DNA of 64,000 nt from Tomocerus qinae (lineage: Eukaryota > Arthropoda > Collembola > Entomobryomorpha > Tomoceridae): NCBI GenBank assembly GCA_020055645.1, contig JAECZT010000008.1, positions 1-64,000 of the forward strand. The letters are read 5' to 3'. Below, piece after piece: positions 56,039 through 64,000 of this stretch. Position numbers and translations under genes: made by a program. Position 1 is the first letter of the stretch, and every line of letters begins with the position of its first letter. A model generated the notes under the pieces. That model was not told where the DNA came from. It did no database searches and was given only the letters and a program-made list of their open reading frames with translations.

Positions 56039-57157
56039 TTCGCGGAAGATGCTTTAATTGTTAGCGATTCTTAGTTAAACAATTTCTTTTGGTCAAAATT
56101 ATTAGACCCCAGCAGAACATTACCATTCGATCATTATATAATGATGTTGCTCGCAAATCATGCATTATTGTTGGCTAGAAATGAGGGGATTTTTTTAAGA
56201 AAATATTCCCTTATAAATCTTCAGAAATCAACATAGGAAAATTCGCTAGTGGACTCTCCTTATACAGGAGAAGAAGAAGGCTACCATAACTACAGTTTAT
56301 GCTTCTTGGTAATAGGCTTCTGAATAAAGGTGATGAAAATTTGAAATCCTGTGAAATAGGCCACGGGAACAGGGTCTTATGGGGCACGGGAACAGGAGAG
56401 GAATGAGGGTATGAGTGCCGGAGATATAGGCAAAATAAATCTGATTAAAACGCTTTAAGCACTGAGGAGAGGTGTAACTGAAATCATTGTGATCCAATTG
56501 TTCGACTATTTCTAACTAACAGCTAGCATAATCCCATGTTTGATTTAGTAAGCTAAACTCATGACAGTTTCAAAGATAATGGGAAGGAGGTGTGCAGTGC
56601 AGAGTTGTAGTAATTCCGGAGCTCTCAAGATACTATTCACTTGATCCCGAAAGGGGCAAAAAGCTGGAAACACGAAAATCATAGATTGAATTCATTTGCA
56701 GTTGACGGTCAACCTAGCAGAAATTAAATTAACTATGGCATATGTAGTTTGCATTTCACAGACATTGATTACAAACAGACCGGGAATAAAATAAGTTACA
56801 CCAGTTTGTAGTTCCAAATATAAAGAGATATTGCGTAGACACCCGAGGTTGCAACATCTGTCGTTATACGGTTGCATTTTGACAAGCATATCAACAGTTT
56901 TTGTGGTGATCTCCTCCATGTTTTATCTGACATTTCTAGCAATATTCACAAGAACAACATAATTTTGAAACGAATGAAATGTTGCGACAATGAAGAACGC
57001 GATCAATTGAAACTATTAAGCAATCTTCGAACAAGGCGTTTGTAAAGCCCATGGAACTAAATTACCAGCCGCTAATTCGCAATAAAGTCGCTCCCGATCT
57101 CGGCCAATCTCGGGTCCAGTTCCGGATCGCACAAGAAATCACACATTATCTGCTGAC
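56039..57157. other. Right-arm sequence without recognised gene
   Basis: Mirror of 46778-47896. The short minus-strand ORFs at 56297-56497 and 56692-56919 have no known motif; the latter is extended by a point change that removes the stop present in the left arm. Confidence 0.4.
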
Positions 57158-57475
57158 ATGGAAAATGTAGAGCACAATTGCGAGGAACAATGCTACATTA
57201 AAAATATCGGCAGGAAATCTCATCATAATAAAGGGTCGTTAAAATCCAAAAGTTGTCCGCAGGAAATAGACAAACAAAACAGTCGTCTGAACACCACGAT
57301 GAAAAGTGAAAAACGGGAAGCTATACTTTTACTCTCAACTCGTACAGTAGGCATATTGAAAGGTTTAGTTATTGTAGATTTTTCGGTTATACATCATCAA
57401 TATTGCAAGTCACTGCATAAAGAAATTTCAATTACATTACAGCATTTCCGAATAAATTATAGAATTTCCGAATAA
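57158..57475 (+). CDS. Small ORF of unknown function, right-arm copy
   Basis: Mirror of 46460-46777, same 105-codon translation. Lys/Ser-rich start, hydrophobic middle, no recognised domain. Coding status unproven. Confidence 0.2.
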   Translation: MENVEHNCEEQCYIKNIGRKSHHNKGSLKSKSCPQEIDKQNSRLNTTMKSEKREAILLLSTRTVGILKGLVIVDFSVIHHQYCKSLHKEISITLQHFRINYRISE

Positions 57476-57719
57476 ATTATCTACCCAAACTAAGCCCTTT
57501 AGCCATTTAGTATGCCTACTGTCTATTTTGTGTGTCAACATAATAGTAGTTGTATCAACAGTTGCTCCTTACAACAAGTAATTAAAATGATCTATTCTAT
57601 TGTGTTGTTTTCATAGTTTGAAAGTTAATCCAATAACATGATTATAACTTTTATTATTCATAGTGTGGAGTAGTATCATATGATATTATAAGTGTAGCTT
57701 AGGATGGTGGTAGTAATAT

Positions 57720-57830
57720 GATATGCTAAAAGGTACTGATATCAAACGACTGTAATGCAGAAGTCAAATGTTGCAATAAATATTCCCCTTGTGAATGTAT
57801 ATGAAAATCATATAAAATTTTGAAATGAAA
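57720..57830. mobile_element. Diverged relative of the foldback MITE terminal repeat, right arm
   Basis: Mirror of 46105-46215. Confidence 0.45.
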
Positions 57831-57960
57831 TAATCTGTTGTGATTTATTATTTGTTATAATAACCATGGATAATTTGCTCCTTGAGAAGGAGCAAAACCG
57901 ACCCCATTTTTTAAAGCTAAACTGTCTAGACCTATTTGCCCGTACTAGACAATCCAAGAG

Positions 57961-58197
57961 GTGGTTCTCGTTCCAAGAGTCCTGACTAGAAAATCTAAGC
58001 AAGTTTTGTTCGATCCAAATTCTAATGTTTACTATGATAGAGAACATGACTTAAGTGATGATGTCAGAGGGAAATTTCAGAGGACTAACAAACGAATTCA
58101 CCTGAAAATACAACACTTGATAGTTCACAGAACTGAAGAAGATGATGATTGTGATCCAGGCAGGGGATGTGATTGTAAGGCAGCTCTGAACAAATAA
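57961..58197 (+). CDS. Small ORF of unknown function, right-arm copy
   Basis: Mirror of 45738-45974, same 78-codon translation with the acidic/Cys tail EEDDDCDPGRGCDCKAALNK. No recognised family. Confidence 0.2.
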   Translation: MVLVPRVLTRKSKQVLFDPNSNVYYDREHDLSDDVRGKFQRTNKRIHLKIQHLIVHRTEEDDDCDPGRGCDCKAALNK

Positions 58198-58826
58198 GTC
58201 GGAAAGTCTTGGCTTAAATAAGATAGAATACTAAACACGTTTCTGTCCCCCGGGTAACTAGAGGTCATGGAAATGACTCACTCTGGCCTGGCCCCATCCC
58301 TTAGTATGATAAATAAAAGTTGACAGATGACATTACGGGTTTAATATATGCCATAGTTACCCAATAACATCACCGAATATCGAATAATAGACCAAGTGGA
58401 AGTCTATTACAATAGTCCATACATGAATACCTTCATGTTCTGAAGGATCCCGCCGTGAATTCCACTTGTAATCACATCAAATTCACTGATCTGCATACTC
58501 ACTAGATGTTCAGTCTAATACAGATATCGGCTACAAATAAAAATAAATAAAGGTTTTATGAAACAAGAGAGACCGCGAGAAGAAACAAACAGCGTAGTTG
58601 GCAGTAGACGTAGTATAATAACAACAATAATAATATACATTCAGCATTTGAATTGGTGCTAATGCAAAATGCAATGCGAGGATGAAGGATGCTGAATTTG
58701 CTATGAAGTACTAGTATAGTATGGATGATAAAATTGAGTTGGAAGAATAGGTTAAATTAAAGTAATATAGGGATTTTCTATAACATTCTGTCTTGACGAG
58801 AGTCAGAGAGGTTAGCTGGCCACAGG
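58198..58826. other. Right-arm sequence without recognised gene
   Basis: Mirror of 45109-45737. Nothing recognised. Confidence 0.4.
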
Positions 58827-58920
58827 AAACTGAAAAATATTGAAATATGGTTAGGGGTCATTCATATATTGTGTAATAGCCAAAAATTAATATTCAACCA
58901 CCCTGATGCACAGTACATTA

Positions 58921-60083
58921 CAGTTAGAATTATCGCTAAGAGACTTTTTTCAAATAATAACCGCAGTGAAAATCGCTTCTGATTGGTCGATGCATTTTTG
59001 AAATTGACCAATCAGAGCACAGAATTCCATAGCAAAATTTTATATAATTTTCATAAATCATTCCCAAGGGAAATATTTATTTCAACACTGAACTTTGAAC
59101 TAAGACTTGTGATAGGAAAATACAGACTAACACTTTTAGCATAATCGCAAACTCAATACACTGTACTCAACTCTATGATGCTTACTTGCTGAACAGAGCA
59201 ACTGCTTGCATGCAAAGGTTACCTCTTCAGGATGTCTGAAAAATGAAAATTCTTTTTTCATTCGACGAACTAAATTGGACGATTTAGATCCACAGCCAAA
59301 TCTACGCTGCGCTCACAGTTTTGACTTATGAATGACTATGACCCAATGACCCAAAGGTTGGTTGCCATTGGGTACATAATATAACTTTAGCTTTGAGTAC
59401 AGATTTGGCTGTGGATCTAACTCGTTCAATTTAGATCCACAAATGAAAAAAGTGAATTTTCATTTTTCAAAAATCCTGAAGAAGTAACCTAATACACAAA
59501 TACACTGCCTACTAACTAATACTACAGGAATTTTGGCTTGCATGTGTTACAATTGATTATTACTTCACTAAGCAGTCTGAACAAACATATAATCATAACA
59601 TTTTGCATCAATATTATCACCACTACTACACTGCGTATTGATCTCAATGAAGTAGTACAAACTACAAACTAATTAATTAGATTTACTTATAAATTTACAA
59701 TTACAAGGTATCATTGAAAATATTTTGCATAGAATATGTTCGATTATATGTTTGTTCAGACTGCTTAGTGAAGCAATAATCAATTGTAACATATGCAAGC
59801 AGTTGCTCTGTTCAGCAAGTAAGCATCATAGAGTTGAGTACAGTGTATTGAGTTTGCGATTATGCTAAAAGTGTTAGTCTGTATTTTCCTATCACAAGTC
59901 TTAGTTCAAAGTTCAGTGTTGAAATAAATATTTCCCTTGGGAATGATTTATGAAAATTTTATAAAATTTTGCTATGGAATTCTGTGCTCTGATTGGTCAA
60001 TTTCAAAAATGCATCGACCAATCAGAAGCGATTTTCACTGCGGTTATTATTTGAAAAAAGTCTCTTAGCGATAATTCTAACAG
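58921..60083. mobile_element. Tc1/mariner-type foldback MITE, copy 3 (first of a tandem pair)
   Basis: 1163 bp, CAGTTAGAATT to AATTCTAACAG, in the opposite orientation to copies 1 and 2 as judged by its inner part. The left-arm counterpart (45012-45017) is an uninterrupted TACAG site, so insertion with a TA duplication can be read directly by comparing the arms. It differs from copies 1 and 2 at scattered positions. Confidence 0.93.
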
Positions 60084-60194
60084 TACAGTAGAGTAATAAA
60101 GCACTGAAAAATATTGAAATATGGTTAGGGGTCATTCATATATTGTGTAATAGCCAAAAATTAATATTCAACCACCCTGATGCACAGTACATTA

Positions 60195-61357
60195 CAGTTA
60201 GAATTATCGCTAAGAGACTTTTTTCAAATAATAACCGCAGTGAAAATCGCTTCTGATTGGTCGATGCATTTTTGAAATTGACCAATCAGAGCACAGAATT
60301 CCATAGCAAAATTTTATATAATTTTCATAAATCATTCCCAAGGGAAATATTTATTTCAACACTGAACTTTGAACTAAGACTTGTGATAGGAAAATACAGA
60401 CTAACACTTTTAGCATAATCGCAAACTCAATACACTGTACTCAACTCTATGATGCTTACTTGCTGAACAGAGCAACTGCTTGCATGCAAAGGTTACCTCT
60501 TCAGGATGTCTGAAAAATGAAAATTCTTTTTTCATTCGACGAACTAAATTGGACGATTTAGATCCACAGCCAAATCTACGCTGCGCTCACAGTTTTGACT
60601 TATGAATGACTATGACCCAATGACCCAAAGGTTGGTTGCCATTGGGTACATAATATAACTTTAGCTTTGAGTACAGATTTGGCTGTGGATCTAACTCGTT
60701 CAATTTAGATCCACAAATGAAAAAAGTGAATTTTCATTTTTCAAAAATCCTGAAGAAGTAACCTAATACACAAATACACTGCCTACTAACTAATACTACA
60801 GGAATTTTGGCTTGCATGTGTTACAATTGATTATTACTTCACTAAGCAGTCTGAACAAACATATAATCATAACATTTTGCATCAATATTATCACCACTAC
60901 TACACTGCGTATTGATCTCAATGAAGTAGTACAAACTACAAACTAATTAATTAGATTTACTTATAAATTTACAATTACAAGGTATCATTGAAAATATTTT
61001 GCATAGAATATGTTCGATTATATGTTTGTTCAGACTGCTTAGTGAAGCAATAATCAATTGTAACATATGCAAGCAGTTGCTCTGTTCAGCAAGTAAGCAT
61101 CATAGAGTTGAGTACAGTGTATTGAGTTTGCGATTATGCTAAAAGTGTTAGTCTGTATTTTCCTATCACAAGTCTTAGTTCAAAGTTCAGTGTTGAAATA
61201 AATATTTCCCTTGGGAATGATTTATGAAAATTTTATAAAATTTTGCTATGGAATTCTGTGCTCTGATTGGTCAATTTCAAAAATGCATCGACCAATCAGA
61301 AGCGATTTTCACTGCGGTTATTATTTGAAAAAAGTCTCTTAGCGATAATTCTAACAG
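60195..61357. mobile_element. Tc1/mariner-type foldback MITE, copy 4 (second of the pair)
   Basis: Apparently identical to copy 3 and exactly 1274 bp downstream. The 111 bp between them is one satellite monomer, so the pair arose by unequal exchange between neighbouring satellite monomers after a single insertion. Confidence 0.93.
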
Positions 61358-64000
61358 TACAGTAGAGTAATAAAGCACTGAAAAATATAGAAATATGGTT
61401 AGGGGTCATTCATATATTGTGTAATAGATAAAAAATAATATTTCACCACCCTAGTGCACAGTAGATTACAGCAGCGCATCAAAGCACGGAAAACTATTAA
61501 AAACTGGTTAGGGTGACCCCTAACCATATTTCAATAGTTTTCAGTGCTCTGACATGCAACAGTAATGTACTATTCATCAGAGTGGAGAAATATTATTTTT
61601 TGCTATTACACTATTTATGAATGTCTCTTAACCATAATTCATTAGTTTTCATTGCTCTGACACGCTGCTGGGATGTACTCTACATCAGGGTGGAGAAATA
61701 TTATTTTTTAGCTATTACACAATATATGAAAGACCCTTAGTCAATTTTCAATAGTTTTCAGTACTCTGACATGCTACAGTTATGTACTATGCATCAGGGT
61801 GGAGAAATATTTTTTACTTATCACACAATGTATGAATGACCCTGAGTCAGTTTTCAATAATTTTCAGTGCTCTGACATGCTACAGTTATGTATTATGCAT
61901 CAGGGTGGAGAAATATTATTTTTTGCTGTTACACTATTCACGAATGTCTCTTAACCATATTTCATTAGTTTTCATTGCTCTGACAGGCTGCTGTGATGTA
62001 CTATGCATCAGGGTGGAGAAATATTATTTTTGATTTATTACTCAATATATGAATGACCCTTAGTCAGTTTTCAATAGTTTTTAGTGCTCTGACATGCTAC
62101 AGTTATGTACTATGCATCAGGGTGGAGAAATATTATTTTTTGCTAATACACTATTTATGAATGTCTCTTAACTATATTTCATTAGTTTTCATTGCTCTGA
62201 CAAACTGCTGGGATGTACTGTACATCAGGGTGGAGAAATATTATTTTTTAGCTAGTACACAATATATGAAAGACACTTAGTCAATTTTCAATAGTTTTTA
62301 GTGCTCTGACATGCAACAGTTATGTACTGTGCATCAGGGAAGAGAAATATTATTTTTTGCTATTACTCTATTTATGAATGTCTCTTAACCATATTTCAAT
62401 AGTTTTCCGTGCTCTGACATGCTACAGTTATGTACTATGCATCAGGGCGGAGAAATATTATTTTTTGCTATTACACTATTTATGAATGTCTCTTAACCAT
62501 ATTTCATTAGTTTTCATTGCTCTGACACGCTTCTGTGATGTACTATGCATCAGGGTGGAGAAATATTATTTTTTATTTATCACACAAGATATGAATGACC
62601 CTTAGTCAGTTTTCAATGGTTTTCAGTGCTCTGACATGGAACAGGTATGTACTATGCATCAGGGTGGAGAAATATTATTTTTTATTTATCACACAATATA
62701 TGAATGACCCTTGGTCAGTTTTCAATAGTTTTCCGTGCTCTGACATGGTACAGTTATGTACTATTCATCAGGGTGGAGAAATATTATTTTTTGCTATTAC
62801 ACTATTTATGAATGTCTCTTAAGCATATTTCATTAGTTTTCATTGCTCTGACACGCTGCTGTGATGTACTATGCATCAGGGTGGAGAAATATTATTTTTG
62901 ATTTATTACTCCATATATGAATGACCCTTAGTCAGGTTTCAATAGTTTTTAGTGCTCTGACATGCTACAGTTATGTACTATGCATTAGGGTGGAGAAATA
63001 TTATTTTTTGCTAATACACTATTTATGAATGTCTGTTAACCATATTTCATTAGTTTTCATTGCTCTGACACGCTGCTGGGATGTACTGTACATCAGGGTG
63101 GAGAAACATTATTTTTTAGCTAGTACACAATATATGAAAGACTCTTAGTCAATTTTCAATAGTTTTTAGTGCTTTGACATGCAATGCAACAGTTATGTAC
63201 TGTGCATCAGGGTGGAGAAATATTATTTTTTACTTATCACACAATGTATGAATGACCCTTAGTCAGTTTTCATTAATTTTCAGTGCTCTGACATACTACA
63301 GTTATGTTCTATGCAACAGGGTGGAGAAATATTATTTTTTATTTATCACACAATATATGAATGACCCTGAATCAGTTTTCAATAGTTTTTCGTGCTCTGA
63401 CATGCTACAGTTATGTACTATGCATCAGGGTGGAGAAATATTATTTTTTGCTATTACACTATTTATGAATGTCTCTTAATTATATTTCATTAGTTTTCAT
63501 TGCTCTGACACGCTGCTGTGATGTACTATGCATCAGGGTGGAGAAATATTATGTTTTAGCTATTACACAATATATGAATGACCCCTAGAAGGTTTTCATT
63601 AGTTTTCATTGCTCTGATACGCTGTTGTGATGTACTATGCATCAGGGTGGAGAAATATTATTTTTTGCTAATACACTATTTATGAATGTCTCTTAACTAT
63701 ATTTCATTAGTTTTCATTGCTCTGACAAACTGCTGGGATGTACTGTACATCAGGGTGGAGAAATATTATTTTTTAGCTAGTACACAATATATGAAAGACC
63801 CTTAGTCAATTTTCAATAGTTTTTAGTGCTCTGGCATGCAACAGTTATGTACTGTGCATCAGGGTAGAGAAATATTATTTTTTACTTATAACACAATGTA
63901 TGAATGACCCTTAGTCAGTTTTCAATAATTTTCAGTGCTCTGACATACTTCAGTTATGTTCTATGCAATAGGGTGGAGAAATATTTTTTTTTATCACACA

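Larger units (their letters stand above)
55554..64000. repeat. Right arm of giant inverted repeat (runs off the window)
   Basis: Reverse complement of 42375-48382 plus a 2439 bp insertion (two MITE copies and one satellite unit) at 58921-61357. The inner limit coincides with the Bel-Pao LTR end. Confidence 0.95.
58827..64000. repeat. 109 bp satellite, right arm, interrupted by two MITE copies
   Basis: Inverted counterpart of 41216-45108. Satellite runs at 58827-58920 and 60084-60194 and from 61358 to the window end. The monomer orientation switch appears near 61510 as TTAGGGTGACCCCTAACC, mirroring 44863. Confidence 0.95.

Noticed and set aside
42375..64000. Palindrome as an unsplit hairpin-adapter read artefact
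   Set aside because: The arms are separated by 7.2 kb of unrelated sequence and differ by a TA-flanked 2.4 kb insertion and scattered changes, which such an artefact would not produce; still worth checking with reads.

Overview
The window is repeat-rich, AT-rich eukaryotic DNA. It is most likely from an arthropod, probably an insect: it carries runs of the arthropod-type telomeric motif TTAGG (near 55123 and, as CCTAA, near 23988), Bel-Pao, Ty3/gypsy and Penelope-like retroelements, Tc1/mariner-type MITEs and spliced-looking exon fragments. No bacterial genes or operons are present. Nothing here looks like a complete, intact host gene. The best host remnants are one myotrophin-like ankyrin exon and a duplicated fragment resembling an NHL repeat.

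Layout. (1) 1-20000 is an uninterrupted satellite of ~60 bp monomers of two types that share one conserved ~21 bp box, with nested higher-order duplications; it ends at a 100-N assembly gap. (2) 20101-35456 is built from two ~99.8% identical copies of one mosaic segment (Ty3/gypsy pol fragment, NHL-like fragment, two foldback elements, Bel-Pao pol fragment). A Penelope-like element (PLE) separates them. The PLE is a full 4276 bp unit preceded, in its own direction, by a 1.3 kb partial unit: the 'pseudo-LTR' head-to-tail arrangement. Both units carry a minimal hammerhead-ribozyme motif. The partial unit is fused in frame to the gypsy RNase H, giving an 859-codon chimeric ORF. (3) 35457-41215 is a 20 bp minisatellite, a myotrophin-like exon, mostly featureless DNA, and a decayed transposon-derived gene with HTH and SWIM regions and no visible DDE core. 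(4) 41216-64000 is a giant imperfect palindrome. Its arms (at least 42375-48382 and 55554-64000) contain a 109 bp satellite plus ~3.3 kb of other sequence, around a 7.2 kb spacer holding a Bel-Pao element with identical LTRs.

The coding parts act as mobile-element machinery, not a pathway. The PLE unit has an RGG-rich ORF1, an in-frame UAG, then a reverse transcriptase frame with no GIY-YIG endonuclease visible after it. The Bel-Pao element has RT, RNase H and integrase but a large gag/protease deletion, a stop and a frameshift. The nested insertions give a relative history: the palindrome formed before the 1.16 kb MITE entered its right arm, and the Bel-Pao LTR existed before a 784 bp TIR element entered it.
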